64,000 nucleotides of DNA, taken from assembly GCA_032191485.1 (NCBI GenBank), contig JAVDOI010000007.1:41001-105000 (forward strand). The letters are read 5' to 3'. A program made the position numbers and the translations under genes. The first letter of the stretch is position 1; each line of letters opens with the position of its first letter. Shown in pieces: positions 12,061 through 24,243 of this stretch. Source of the stretch: Leptoclinus maculatus (lineage: Eukaryota; Chordata; Actinopteri; Perciformes; Stichaeidae). Below the pieces are notes generated by a model. The model had not been told where the DNA came from. It saw only the letters and a list, made by a program, of their open reading frames with translations, and did no database searches.

Positions 12061-15000
12061 TCAAAGGGAGCTGGTGGTGGTTGTGTGGTAGAAATCATCT
12101 GGATGTGAGATGAGCTCCTTGGAGGAGCTACTCTGCTCCCTGAGCTCCTTCTTCTTCTTCTTCTTCTTCTTCAGCTGCAGGAACACACAGGATATAATGA
12201 TCCAGCTCAGTGTTCTTCTGTCTGCACGGCATCTGCCCCCTGTTGGCCTGCAGAGACATGACAGCACAGTCCTGTTAGAGACATAGTTTTAGTTTTGATT
12301 ACAAATCATCATTTCTAATTTCGATAAAATGTTTGTATGACCTAAACACATTCCTTTAATCTATGAATGAAGGTTACATTTGCATTCTGTATCATTATTT
12401 TCTTTAGGAACGTTTGTTATTAATCAGATGAGGATCAGCTGGTATCAGAGGAAGAGGTGCGACTGAGTCTCGAGTTGGTTTTTCCTTTGTGTAGAACGGG
12501 GCATCGGGACAGTCTTTGACCTCACGTTAAACTCATTATGTTTTGCTGTTAAATTTGTCGAAAGTGAAAATAAATCAATCAAGTGACGGCAAAGGAATCA
12601 GCGTCTGCAAGAGTTTAATGTGTGAGTCATAAACAGAGCCCCGTAACGTGGCCCAGTATAGAGGAAGAAGAACAAAGAACGGGCCACCACACCTGTCTTC
12701 AGTTCACTGAACACAGAGCGAGAGCTTCATTTCAGTGGCTGGTCTAAACAACAGACGTGTGTCAGTACCTTACAGTAGAAGTAAAGGGCAACGGTCACCA
12801 ACAGCAGAAACAGCGGCAGGACGATCGCTTTGATGATCAGAGGTGTTGGATCTGAACAAACACACGGACAGTCATCACATCACACGACATCATGAGTCCA
12901 ACAGCTCCCATTGACCCTGAAATCTACAATCACTGACACGTATTACTCTTCATGTTTACTTCATGTTCACTGTTTGAACCACAGACGTTATAGAAGAAGT
13001 GGACGTAGTCGTCGTCACGTCACTCAATGGTTTGTGGACTGTGGCCGTCGCCATCTTGGTTTTTTGCAACCAGTGAACAGGAAGTGACCATATCTGGACT
13101 GAGGAGGAGTGACGTAGAGACGCAGTATACGTCTCTGGTAGAGACCTGTCAATCACTGTGTAGCCCCGCCCTAAAGCATCCCCTGCTTTATGGTCTGTTT
13201 GACTCTAAATGGACCATAATGTACTAAATGAACATCATGCTGTATTGAAGAAGACTTGAAACTAGAGATTGAGACCATAAACTCATGTTTACAATGTTTA
13301 CTGAGGTAATAAATCAAGAGAGAAGTAGAGTCATTTTCTATAGACTTCTATACAACCAGAGGAGTCGCCCCCTGGTGGACACTAGAGAGAATCTGGTTAG
13401 TCTTGGTTTCATGTTACAATGATGTCATCACCTACGTCCTGTTTTCATCACCAGAGCTCCTGGTCAGAGCTGGACCATGCTACGCTATGATTGGCCAGTT
13501 ATGTTAGAGGGGCGGGACTTAGTGAAGAGTCAATTGAAAGCGTAATCGCTATCGTTAACGACTGTCTCAACGTTTGGTTTCCAGGATAACCCTGGTTCTC
13601 TGAGTGAGGTATCGGAGCACACCGCCCTTCTTGCTTCTGATAGGCGGAGGAACTACACTTGAATATGGTGAGTTGGGGGCTAAGGGGTGTTATGACTGAT
13701 GTGGTGACAGTGGAGCTTTGTGATTGGTCAGGTCAGAAGCTGCTTCAGTTCTCAGAGAACCAGAGTTATCCTGGTAACCAAACCTGCTCTGTCCTACAGT
13801 AGATTGTTAGCTGCTGCCATTCATAGACTTTGTTTAGGTTTGGTTACTATATGACATGTGTAACACGACAGGAGTCACAGTGTCATTCAAGAAACAACAA
13901 CATGCATGGACTCTGTGGTCAGCTGATCATCTTCAAACCTGCATGTAAACAGTCAGCTTACCTAAGACAGTGATGGAGAGCAGACGGCTCTCAGAGGAGA
14001 AGTTATGATTAAAAACATAGAGGTGATAAACACAGCTGTAGCTTCCTTGGTGGGCGGGCTCTGCAGCAGGAAACAGGAAGTGGGCAGAGTGATTGACAGC
14101 TGGCTGGGTGTAGTTGTGTGCTGAGTTGGAGGAGGTGAAGGTGAGCTGGAAGGAGCCTCCTGGGTACTGTGGCTGGATGGAGCAGCAGAAGGTGAAGGTG
14201 GAGCGCCTGAGCACCCGAGCCCCCTGCTGCTGGGCCTCAGAGACCCCGTACATTGAGGAGGACACAATGATGATTGGCTGAAGCAGCAGGTCTGTAAACA
14301 CAGAGAGATGATAAAAGTTCACGTTTACCCTCCGTTGAACAAGATGGACCCTGAATAAGGACGTGATGTCACAGGTCTGACAGACAGACAGGTGTGTCCT
14401 CTCAGGTGGAGCTCAGCAGTCTATGGAGGGTTTGAAGCTTCCAGAAACAAGCCCACCTCTCTACACTTCAGGATGTCGTTGTCCTGGTTAACTTTACAGT
14501 TCAGTCCAATGGAAACCCACTGACTGTGTAATGGTAATCTTTAACGTAGTATATATTTCTACTCAGTATATTGTATTCATGCATAAGTAGTTTTACTCTG
14601 AACTTTGTTGAACTTCACCGTGTCTCTGTTGTGCAGAAGAAGAATTCTCCCTTGCCTGTTCACAAAGATAACTAACTGTGTTGTATGAGAATGTTCCAGC
14701 ACCAAGGCCTTTGGGCCGCTTGTTTGGGTTGCTGGCTGTTTGTTGTTCATTGTTTCTATCAGTCTGAGACCAAATGTCTGTAACATTGGCCATCGGCCCA
14801 CCTTTGCTCATTCTGTATGAAGGAAGCTTGTTCACTTTGTTCTTGGTTCTTCCTCACTGAGACTGTACGCATTCTGTTGTGATGATTGAACCTTCTCTGA
14901 GAGAATTAATACTTAAAAGACAACCTGGTTTTCAGTATTATTTATTTCAGCATTAAGAGACTCACGCTAAGAGGGTATAGGAATATTTACCACCACAACT

Positions 15001-15767
15001 GTCACTGTGACAGAGGAAGGAACATACTGGAAACATTGCTGTCAGAGATGATGTCACTGATGGGCTTACCTGAGCAGGTGAGATCCACGATGGAGGAAGA
15101 GGAACCTGATATTAAACACTCTCTCAGAGCAGATCCATAGGGATCACAGTCAGGGTAGATCCACCAAACAGATCTCTCTGAGGACTCCTCTCTCTGTCTG
15201 GTAGAAACAGCAGAGCCACAGTCCAGATCTCTACAGACAACATCTGCTTCCTTCAGGGTCCAGTCAGAGTCATGTACTGGTCTCCAGTCTCCTTGTTTCA
15301 CCTCCAGTGTTCCTGCACAGCGACTGTCTCCTCCCACCAACCTGACAGGTTCTGAACAGAAACAAGAGAGTCGTCAGTAAAGAACAAAGTGAGTTTCAGT
15401 AGAACAGAAATGAACCAGATCAAAGCTGCAGCTCCTCTTCTACCTGAGCAGGTGAGTCCAACAGCTTTGCCAGGTGAGCAGGTGTTTCTATCTGAGCCTG
15501 AGCTTCTACAGTCCAGGAGAGCAGACTCATGGCCTCCACACTGGAACTCTTTGGTCCACATTGGAGCCTCCACTTCTCCATAGAGCGCCCCCTGGAGGAC
15601 TGAAGGAGCCCCACAGCCAAGCTCCCTACAGACCACCTCTGCATCCTGCTGGTCAAAGTCATCTTCACACACTGAGGACCACCACTGGTTAGACTGGTTA
15701 GACTGGTTAGACTTCACCTCCAGTCTGCCTGAGCACAGACTAGTCCCATTCACCAGCCTGACAGAGT
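12061..15767 (-). CDS. Membrane receptor with two SRCR domains, an Ig-like domain, TM helix and Lys-rich tail (5' end not found)
   Basis: Five exons on the minus strand with GT-AG sites and matching phases: 15444-15767 (SRCR 1), 15070-15351 (SRCR 2), 13962-14291 (Ig-like), 12769-12851 (TM) and 12061-12174 (tail and stop). SRCR 1 opens SVRLVNGTSLCSGRLEV and has eight cysteines, including EVVCRELGCG and FQCGGHESALLDC, like group B domains. SRCR 2 opens PVRLVGGDSRCAGTLEV and has six cysteines. The Ig-like exon has TFTFCCS and GSYSCVY around the expected disulfide. The TM exon reads PLIIKAIVLPLFLLLVTVAL followed by YFYCK. The tail starts with eight lysines from a CTT repeat and ends DDFYHTTTTSSL. 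No ITIM is present. Such SRCR/Ig molecules are cell-surface, probably leukocyte, receptors in fish; ligand and orthology are unknown. A signal-peptide exon is missing. An ATG at 15832-15834 continues into SRCR 1 but reads through a polypyrimidine tract, so it is more likely intron. Confidence 0.85.
12149..12172. repeat. (CTT)8 coding microsatellite
   Basis: Eight CTT triplets on the plus strand lie at the start of the last exon of the SRCR/Ig receptor and are read as consecutive lysines just inside the membrane. Confidence 0.85.
13572..13783. mobile_element. Short inverted-repeat element in the SRCR/Ig gene intron
   Basis: The left end GTTTGGTTTCCAGGATAACC and the reversed right end GTTTGGTTACCAGGATAACT pair over about 35 bp. 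The unit is about 212 bp with a non-coding centre. It resembles a MITE; the family is not recognised. Confidence 0.65.
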
Positions 15768-16371
15768 CTGGAGAGATGAGAGAAGATGAAAGAGAGAGAG
15801 AGAAGACACCAGACACTAAATAACAAGATGTCATGAAACAACAATTCAGAGATTCATTAAATAATACAATAAGTCAATAATAATTATATTAATAATAATA
15901 ATCAATAACCAGCTGGCTAAGTTAGCTCAAAACACAAATATCAAAAGATGATAAAGTTAACATATTTAGTCAGACTGGAGGAGGATTCTCTTCATGTTCA
16001 CTGAGATTCAAACAGCGTCTGTCTTGTCTACAATGTGAGCGTGGTCTTACCACAGTAGAGCACTTTGGAGCTGCATTACAAAACGGTGCACAGAAGCTCA
16101 GAGACGGATTAGTGCTACTGGGTTCATCATGTTGTGCTAACTGTTAGATGAGCTGGAGTATTTGCGAAATTGTGGATTCTTTCTGCACGGAAGGCCCTGG
16201 TTATTAGGTGTTAACGGCACCATATTGCTGCTCAGCAAAACAATGAATGAAAAATACAGTAAAACAAAAAAGTAACTGAAAGAGGCATAGGGCTCTGTGT
16301 CTCTTGTAAGACGGCGCCTGCTGCACGGATGTGCAGTTACGACATAGACTGACACACACACTCACACACAC

Positions 16372-18018
16372 ACACACTCATGTGCAGGGACTTTCCAGGG
16401 GACCTCGTGGTTAAGTAAGGACAGGTACTGTCTAGGTAATATGTAACAGTCTCGGACCTGAACCTTCCTAACCCTTCTCACAGGCCTTGAGGCCTGCTGT
16501 CGCATTAATGTCTGCCAGGTCACCTTGGCCATGCGTCACTGCACATGCCTTCACACACACACACTTAATTTTTTACTTTTTATGTAAGTTACCTTTAACT
16601 TTAGGCTTAGCCTTAACACACACACTTTTAGGCTTAGCCTTAACACACACACTTTTAATTTTTGACTTTTTATGTAAGTCACCTTTAACTTTTAGGCTTT
16701 TGTTAAGGCCTTGAGCCGCGTCCGTATTCTTGTCCCGTAAGGACATGGACGCTTTAATGCAGAAGAGTACGTATATATGAGTATACTCAGTTATTAATCA
16801 TACGCTGGGCACAATGGTGTATCATGTGTTACAATCTTTTATTGTTTGATGTATTACCATTTATCCCTGTAACCTGTTGAAATCTTACGAGGAGGTATCT
16901 GGGTCAGAGTATAATTATTAACCAGTGAGCATGGCGTGTTCCTATGTCCTGAGTATCAGTAGAGGTCTTTGGGGTAACCAACAACAGGTCTATCAATGTA
17001 TGACTAAACTCACGGGGGTTACCAAGCCCATGTGAGGCCTCCCAAGTGAAAACACCCCCGGTAGATCTAGAGTATAAATATTCTCGGTTTTAGAAGATCG
17101 GGGTGCATTAGGGAGAAGTCCACCAGGTCTTTACCTGCGTGGGGTTCAAACTTATTTCTTAGAATCTCCGGACTTTTTAAATAACAGCTTGCTCACTGAG
17201 TTCAGGGTTTTTGAATTCTTTTTCCATTTTGTTCTTTAAGTCATTTAATTGATAATTTGTCTCTGTATTAGAACCAAACGGTGTACTTTGAATTGGACGA
17301 AAAGTTGAAGGACTTCCAGCACGGCACACGACTGATGCAACTACTGCACACACACCTACATATACTAACATCCGTTTCTATAGTTAAGAGAAGACCGGGG
17401 AAAGCCCCGCTTCATAATGTTTGAAAAGAGCTTTATATCTGTTGGGCTCTGGGCAGGGGTATACAAATATTTAAAACTTACAGAATGAATAAAGACGTTA
17501 AAACCGACGACTATTCGAGCAAAATACTAAACTAAACAGTAACTCAATGTTTTGCGATCAAGACAATACAGCAAGCGCGCTACTGGTTGCTATTCTGTTG
17601 GTGATGTATTATTATCTAAGATTGGCTACCCGTATAGGTTTCTCTTAGCGGAGGCTTTTGAGGTAATTTCGGAGAGTGTGCAGGGGACGAAACTGTCTCC
17701 TTTTCAGCCATTCTCCCTCAGGCCAGGTGAGTGAGTCATATAGAGAGAGCACTGGTCCTCCGCATCTCTCCCCCTTCTCACAGTCCTTTTCCTGCACTAA
17801 GGGGCGCTCACAGGGGGACGACCGGACATTGGGACACGAGCCCCGTGGATCCGTGGTCACCCCGGCGGCAGTTCGGGTCTGTCCGTCGCCTGCGAGGTCC
17901 TCTCAGTCGGCGCATACACTTCTGAGGGATCCTCGTTCACGTCTGTTCGTTTCCAACAGGAGGCCTCTCTTTGTTCATTTATTCATAAAGAACGTGCGGC
18001 GGCACCGCGCGTTACATA
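16372..18018 (+). mobile_element. LTR-like dispersed repeat, copy 1
   Basis: Shares about 1.6 kb with 26285-29414, same orientation, from the GGACTTTCC/GACAGGTACTGTCTAGG region to the common end CACCGCGCGTTACA. Both copies have AGTATAAATATTCTCGG (about 17071 here) and, some 400 bp later, an AATAAAG sequence (about 17485). That TATA, polyadenylation signal and ..TTACA-end order resembles a long LTR. No clear TG start is seen because the 5' edge lies in a CA microsatellite. The short frames inside are not conserved between copies, so no gene is called. Confidence 0.6.
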
Positions 18019-18061
18019 ACAGAGAGAGTTTTCCTCTACTTCCTGTATTATCATGTAGAAT

Positions 18062-18840
18062 TCACCAGCAGCGTTGTGGTGGAAGATGTTCAACATGAAA
18101 AAAGGGAGGGATGTTGCCTTGAAGATTGTGAGTTGTGTTGGGACCAGGACTCTACAGAGAACGGTATTCTGGACTCACTTGGAGGAGAAGGGCTTTGAAC
18201 ACAGAGACCTACTGCTGCACACTGATGTAAGATGGCTGAGCAGAGGAACATTGTAGTTGACATTCAATGAGACTTTCTGAATCTTTCATTACATGCAGAA
18301 GATGCACAGCTAGAGGACTACCAGTGGCTTTAGGATTCAGTGTTTGTGACAGATCTCCCTTTACTGTTCAAGAAGCTGATTTAGAGCTGCAGGATTATGA
18401 GGAACATGTCATCAACAGGATCATGAAGGAAACACGTTTAAAAGACACGACTGCTGTCAAGTAGGCTTTAACGCTGTGAACGTTCCTCACATGCAGACAG
18501 AAGTGAAACATCAGGACAAAGACATTGTGCAGCTTGACATCTATGAGGAGCAACATGAGAACATCAGAAGAGCTTCACTGAGAGCTCAATAGTATCAGTG
18601 TTCCACCTGGACAGCTTTGCTGCTGAGAAAGAGATTCTCTCACTGCACATTTACATTGAGATCAAATCAAGGGAAACACCTGGCATGAATGAAGAGTTAT
18701 GGGACGTACTGATGGAACACAAGTATCCACACCTCAGAAGATGTGCCTTGAACCTGATGAAGAAACATGTCTCCACTTCAGCAGCACCAGGTGCTGAGCC
18801 AGTAGAGTTAAACATGCAAACAAGTCACGTTTGAAAGCAG
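18062..18840 (+). pseudogene. Fossil hAT transposase (GTF2IRD2/ZBED-like)
   Basis: Conceptual translation around 18100-18260 contains LKIVSCVGTRTLQRTVFWTH, then HRDLLLHTDVRWLSRGTL, a signature of the hAT catalytic region found in GTF2IRD2- and SCAND3-like domesticated or free hAT proteins. Stops and frame changes follow immediately. Further scattered similarity runs to about 18830. It is a dead fragment without recognisable termini. Confidence 0.65.
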
Positions 18841-19030
18841 ACAATGGGGAATCTGATGGTACACCGGATAAGGAAGAGACAGGTGAAGGCTCATGAAGGG
18901 ATAGAGCCTCCTCAGAGAGTGTTTATACACAGATTCACAGGATGTAGTGAGGGAGGGACTGGACCAACACATAGGAAGTAGATTGGTACATAGATGGAGC
19001 CCTGGTGTAGAAGTTAGGTATTAAAACAAG

Positions 19031-19893
19031 TTACCGTATTTTCCGCACTATAGGGCGCACTGGATTATAAGGCGCACTGTCAATGAATGGTCTATTTTCG
19101 ATCTTTTTTCATATATAAAGCGCACCAGACTATAAGGCGCGGGCGCTCTGAAGAAATCTGTAGATTCTCCACTTCCGTGTCCGTATTCTCACGAGATAGT
19201 ACGAGACTCACACAGCGAGATGTGATGCATATGACGAGCTTATGACGAGCTTACAGTTCATCATGTGACGATCTGGGGGACGGACTGTTTACATCGTGTA
19301 GTGTAGCTTGTTAGCTCGTTAGTTAGCACGTCTGCTAACGGCAGCGTTCTGAGACAGCTGTAGCTTTATGATTACAGACATGTAAACACACAGAATAAAT
19401 AATGGCCATCAGTGAGAAACTGAGTTGTGTTGTGAGAACAAGTGAACAGCTGGGCAGGTGTCTTGAGAGATAGAGGCAGATTACCCCTAGCTTGTTAGCT
19501 CGTTAGTTAGCACGTCTGCTAACGGCAGCGTTCTGAGACAGCTGTAGCTTTATGATTACAGACATGTAAACACACAGTTAGTGGAGTCTGCGTGACTCAC
19601 ACAGCGAGCTATGATACTTATGCATGCTTATGCTTACACCTCGTCCAGAACTACCGGTGAGACTCCTGACTACGGTAGCCGTAATGCTGCAAGCGGTGCG
19701 GCTTTGTAGTTTACCAAAGTCGTACTAAAACATTTTGACAGAGCGCCGTGTACCACACAAAATCGCTTCGAGGTCAGTAAACACAACCAGAATTAATCCA
19801 TATATAAAGCGCTCCGGATTATAAGGCGCACTGTCGTTTTTTGAGAAAATGAAATGCTTTTAAGTGCGCCTTATAGTGCGGAAAATACGGTAA
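19031..19893. mobile_element. Inverted-repeat element with TTACCGTATTTTCCGCACTATA ends
   Basis: Both ends read TTACCGTATTTTCCGCACTA inward and continue with (A/G)GGCGCAC, about 30 bp with one mismatch. The motif ATAAGGCGCAC recurs just inside both ends. The interior contains a direct duplication of about 90 bp (about 19308-19400 and 19487-19578, from TAGCTTGTTAGCTCG to ACATGTAAACACAC). It is non-coding and about 860 bp long. This end sequence is widespread in vertebrate genomes; I do not assign a superfamily. Confidence 0.8.
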
Positions 19894-20199
19894 ACCATAT
19901 TTTACCAATAATGGACTGCGCCCCCAGGTGCTGTCCATACTCACACGACAGCTGAGGTCAAGAGTTCTCTATAACAGTTGGTCCCATGTGTAGTGGGGAA
20001 CGCTCCTCAGAGAAAGTGTAGGGTTGTGAACGCAGCCCTCAGGCTAGGCTCCTCCCCCCAATTAGTGCCAGCATTTAAAAGGCACCTGTGGTCCTGGCCT
20101 CAGTCCTTTCTGGTCCCTGTTCTGGTGTTGTGGTGAGTTTCAGACGTATTCCTCCTCTTGTTGCCGTCTGACTACTTACCCCTTGTTTGAGGTGGTAAG
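19894..20199 (+). mobile_element. Possible LTR fragment cut by the following hAT
   Basis: Contains CAGCATTTAAAAGGCACCTG (TATA-like, about 20070) followed by a C/T-rich transcribed-type region similar in style to fish gypsy LTR R regions. It ends where the hAT terminus begins at 20200. Weak evidence. Confidence 0.3.
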
Positions 20200-20485
20200 C
20201 AGTGTTGGGGGTAACGAGTTACAAAGTAACGGATTACAGTAACGATATTACTATTATAGGTAACGAAGTAAAGTAACGCATTACTCTCAAAATATTGGTA
20301 ACTACACTACTTTACTAGACCTCAGGAACGCGCTTTCCTGCGTTACCCAAGACATTTTTGCCAGTCCGAAAAGTTCTCTTTTAGTGGTGCGTGCATGTTT
20401 CCTGCCTGTGTGCTTGTCTGGGCACCGTTGCCACAGAGACCGATTTGAGTGACGTAGCTGCTGGTGCGTCAGGGGAAGCGGGAAA

Positions 20486-22633
20486 ATGGATGAGACAGAG
20501 ACGGAGACAGGAGGGTTCAGCCAGTGGCGATATTCTCATTATTTTAACTTTGTTGCTCGAAAGGGCAAAAATATTAGTGTAAAATGCACTCTGTGTCCAG
20601 GCGAGAGGTGTCTTTCAACTGCTGTCAACTCAATGAGCAACCTGTTGAAGCATTTGACAGGCCAGCATAGCACTTCAAAACTTGTGGCGAAAGATCCCGC
20701 TAGCCTGTTGAAGACGCTCATCACCAACCGACCCCGCCTAAACAAGCTCAGATTCTCCAGCATCTTGCTCTTGGAGCGCAGAAGGTAACACAAATGGAAA
20801 TTAACAAACTAGTTGCCGGGTACATCGTGGAAGACATGCTTCCCCTGTCCACTATCGAATCGCCAAGGTTTAGAAAAATACTAGCTAAAATACCTAGCAC
20901 TCGCATGCAACGTCAGACAGGAAAACATGTTCCCAATACCTAGACCAATGTTATTCCGACATGGAATCCAATCTGAAAAAAACGTTTGAGTCCTTGGATT
21001 ATGTTACAACAACTGCAGATATTTGGTCCGCCAACAACAAAAGTTATTTAGGAATGACCGCTCACTGGATTGACAACACTAGTTTTAAACGTCAGAAGGC
21101 AGCTCTAGCCTGTAAGAGAGTGAGAGGAAGACATACATATGATGTCATAGCTAATGAAATAGAACAGATTCATTCAGCTTATGTCACAGCATGCGTTACA
21201 GATAATGGCAGCAATTTTGTAAAAGCCTTCAGAATGTTTAAATCCAAGCCTGATGATGGGTCTGACTCTGACGAGCTATCCGATGATGAGGAGGAAGTCA
21301 CTTTTACTGATGTTTCTGAAGTACTCTACAGAATCAGACGCCGCATTTTCATTGCCGCCTCACTTGCGCTGTGCATCGCATACACTGAACCTGATCTCCA
21401 AAAATGACCTTGAGAGATGGCTGACAAGTAACAATGACTGTAAAGCAGTTTACAGAAGTGCTCTCGCCAAGTGCACAGCTCTCTGGACAAAAACTAGTCG
21501 CTCTACTGTGGCTTCAGACCAGGTTGAGGATGTGATCAAAAGAAAGCTCATCATGCCCACTGCTACACGCTGGAACTCGACTCATGACGCCCTGTCCCTC
21601 ATCATAGAGATCCCAATCAGAGATTTAAACTAGACTGGGTGATAGATGCATCACTGAGCGAGAGTATCGGTTCCTGAAGGAATATTGTACAGTGTCAAAA
21701 CCTCTTGCTGCTGCATTAGATATACTACAAGGTGATGATGATTGCTACTATGGCACCCTCCTGCCAACCTTGGAAATTCTGATATTGAAGTTGCTTGCGT
21801 TGAAGGAAGGCCTTTCTCAGATGACAGCTGGCATGCCTGGAGCTATTGTACAGGTAAATACATATTGAATAATAAAATGAATACCCCCAACATAATAGTC
21901 TACAGTGTATAGCATTTAAACTTAGCACAAAAAGTAAGGACATTTGTGTTTGGTAGATTATTTCTTTGTTGTAACAATGCTTCTTGGCAATAAATCTTAT
22001 AGCGTTGGAAAGCCTGTTTATTTCCCTTTTAAATGGTGACACATTTGTAAGGAACATGCATTTGTGGGATGAGCAGCAGAGCTGTGTATGTGGGTTGCTG
22101 TTCCCTTTATTGAACTGTAGCCTATATGTTTGTCTAATGTAGCCTATACTGTTTCATATCACAGGCGATCAAAGACAGATTTTCATCCGTCTTGGACAGG
22201 AAGGATGCTCTCATGGCTGCTGCCACAATGCCCAAATTCAAGGTCCGCTGGCTCAAAGATGAGAAGAGAAGAGATGCTGTTAAAAGTGTCGTGCCCGGAT
22301 TCCGGATGAGCCACAGATTGGACCAGCAGTTCAGAGCCCAACCACCTCCAGTCACACTGACTTTTTTGATTTTGAAGAGGAGTTTTACTACACGGCAGAA
22401 ACAGAAGTCATGGAGTACTTAAAAATGCCCGGATCCAACTGGAGGTTCTCTCCAGGTTCCCTAGGATTATGGATATTGCAAAGCAATACAACACTCCAAT
22501 ACCATCAAGTGCACCTGTCGAAAGGCTTTTCAGCCTGGGCAGTATTGTTCTGACCCCAAGGAGGAACAGGCTGTCGGATAAAAGAGTCGAGAGACTTTTA
22601 CTCATGCGATACAATCGCTATTTTGAAGAATAG
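20486..22633 (+). pseudogene. hAT transposase with BED finger, frameshifted
   Basis: The N-terminal frame begins at the ATG at 20486 and has a BED-type zinc finger (CTLC ... HLTGQH). After a break, TTADIWSANNKSYLGMTAHW and VTDNGSNFVKAF (20961-21407) match the hAT catalytic core. Frame then shifts near 21360-21400 into CASHTLNLI and ATRWNSTHDAL. A GT-AG intron is retained at 21854-22164, joining PGAIVQ to AIKDRFSSVL in phase. After another shift near 22350 the hATC dimerisation region reads PSSAPVERLFSLGSIV and NRLSDKRVERLLLMRYN, ending at TAG about 22633. At least three breaks make it inactive as it stands. Confidence 0.85.
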
Positions 22634-23085
22634 AGAAAAATTATGAACTTCATGGGATAAAGTGCACTTTCTGTTTATTTAGGCAATGATGAAGTGGATT
22701 TTCTGTTTATTTAATTGCATTTTCTGTTTCTATTGTTTGGGTTAAGTGCCATTTATTTTTCTATTTTTCTTAAACCACTACAATGATTCCTATAACAAGC
22801 TGGTTTTGTTCTCAGGAGTAGGCCCCCATTTGGTTTAGTGGGGTCTCATGTTTCCAAAAGCCTGTTTTTAATGTGTTACTGCTGATTGACCCACCTGAAT
22901 GTCTCCACCATACATAGCCTCTTGTATCCTGTTGTTTGTGGATTTCTTTGGTCAGACAGTGTGGACAGGGTTAATGTTCGTTCAAGTGAATGGCTGACTT
23001 TTATATGTTTACAATTACAATACACTATGTGGAAAGGCTAAGAGATGCCCTTTATTGAAAATTAAAAATAAAGTGATGAAAGGGC

Positions 23086-23476
23086 CATGACGTTTGTCCG
23101 TGACGTTTGTCCGTGACGTTTGTCCGTGAGGTTTGTCCGTGACGTTTGTCCGTGACGTGTTTGTCCGTGACGTGTTTGTCCGTGACGTGTTTGTCCGTGA
23201 CGTGTTTGTCCGTGACGTGTTTGTCCGTGACGTGTTTGTCCGTGACGTGTTTGTCCGTGACGTTCGTCCGTGACGTTCGTCCGTGACGTTCGTCCGTGAC
23301 GTTCGTCCGTGACGTTCGTCCGTGAGGTTCGTCCGTGACGTTCGTCCGTGACGTTCGTCCGTGAGGTTCGTCCGTGACGTTCGTCCGTGACGTTCGTCCG
23401 TGACGTTCGTCCGTGACGTTTGTCCGTGACGTTTGTCCGTGATGTGTGACGTTTGTCCGTGATGTTTGTCCGTGTA
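23086..23476. repeat. TGACGT-containing minisatellite
   Basis: About 28-30 tandem units of 13-15 bp: TGACGTTTGTCCG, TGACGTGTTTGTCCG and TGACGTTCGTCCG, grouped in blocks by variant. Nearly every unit carries TGACGT, with TGAGGT or TGATGT in a few. It lies in the 3' non-coding part of the hAT element. Confidence 0.95.
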
Positions 23477-23627
23477 TCTTTGCGGTAAATTTGGACATTT
23501 GCTTAAAAAAATGGAAAGTAAAGTAACTCGTAGTGAAGTTACTTTTCAAATGCAGTAACTAGTAAAGTAATCTAGTTACAATTTTCAGAAGTAACTAGTA
23601 ACTTGTAACTAGTTACTTTTTCTGAGA

Positions 23628-23924
23628 CTAGATGCAGCCTCGCCTCGGAAACCTCTGCACACCTGCTAAGATCAGCAGCCCGATGGAGGCACGCAGGTCA
23701 AGCTCATCCATCCATTTCCAGTTGTCTGGGGGTACGGTCATCTGCAGCACCTTATAGCCTCTGACTGCATTCCCCATTCGTAAACAATGCTTTAAGAACT
23801 GTTTCTTCTCTCTGATCTTGTTTGTATTTTGGCTGTGAACTTCAGTCAGGTGTGGGGTCGTGGAGAGGAGATGCTGCATATTCGCCAGAAAGTTTTTGTT
23901 TTCCCTGAGTTCAATCAGTAGCAC
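23628..23924 (-). pseudogene. piggyBac transposase fragment
   Basis: The minus-strand frame contains GNAVRGYKVLQMTVPPDNWK followed by DLRASIGLLILAGV, the start of the DDE_Tnp_1_7 (piggyBac) catalytic domain as seen in fish PGBD-like proteins. The catalytic aspartates and the rest of the protein are absent. It is truncated at both sides. Confidence 0.6.
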
Positions 23925-23940
23925 ACGTAATCTCTATTTC

Positions 23941-24243
23941 TTGTGTGTGTGTGTGTGCGTGCGTGCGTGTGTGTGCATGTGTGTGCATGCGTGTGTGTGT
24001 GTGCATGTGTGCGTGTGTGTGTGTGCGTGTGTGTGTGTGTGTGTGCGTGCGTGTGTGTGCATGTGTGTGCATGCGCGTGTGTGTGTGCATGTGCGCGTGT
24101 GTGTGTGTGCGTGTGTGTGTGTGTGTGCGCGCGCGTGCACGTGCGTGTGTGCATGTGTGTGCATGTGCGCGTGTGTGTGTGTGTGTGCGCGCGCGTGCAC
24201 GTGCGTGTGTGCATGTGTGTGTGCATGTGCGTGTGTGTGTGTG
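23941..24243. repeat. Complex (TG)n/(TGCG)n/(TGCA)n microsatellite
   Basis: About 300 bp of TG runs interspersed with GTGCGTGCG, GTGCATGTG and CGCGCGTGCACG blocks. It opens long Cys/Val frames on the plus strand and His/Thr frames on the minus strand, none of them genes. Confidence 0.97.

Larger units (their letters stand above)
20200..23628 (+). mobile_element. hAT transposon, 3' terminus truncated
   Basis: The left end starts CAGTGTTGGGGGTAACGAG, with inward GTAACG/GTTAC repeats typical of a fish hAT family. The right side (about 23515-23628) carries matching inverted AGTAACTAGTTAC motifs but lacks the final CCCCAACACTG, so the right tip is lost. It contains a broken transposase (20486-22633) and a minisatellite (about 23086-23476). 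Confidence 0.85.

Noticed and set aside
15768..15834. Signal peptide for the SRCR/Ig receptor from the ATG at 15832-15834
   Set aside because: The stretch is a CT-rich tract ending in a good acceptor (CTCTCCAG) and the exon phase demands an upstream exon; the hydrophobic run is also short.
23086..23476. Regular short repeats resembling a CRISPR array
   Set aside because: Units are 13-15 bp without unique spacers, in a vertebrate genome, inside a hAT element; it is a minisatellite.
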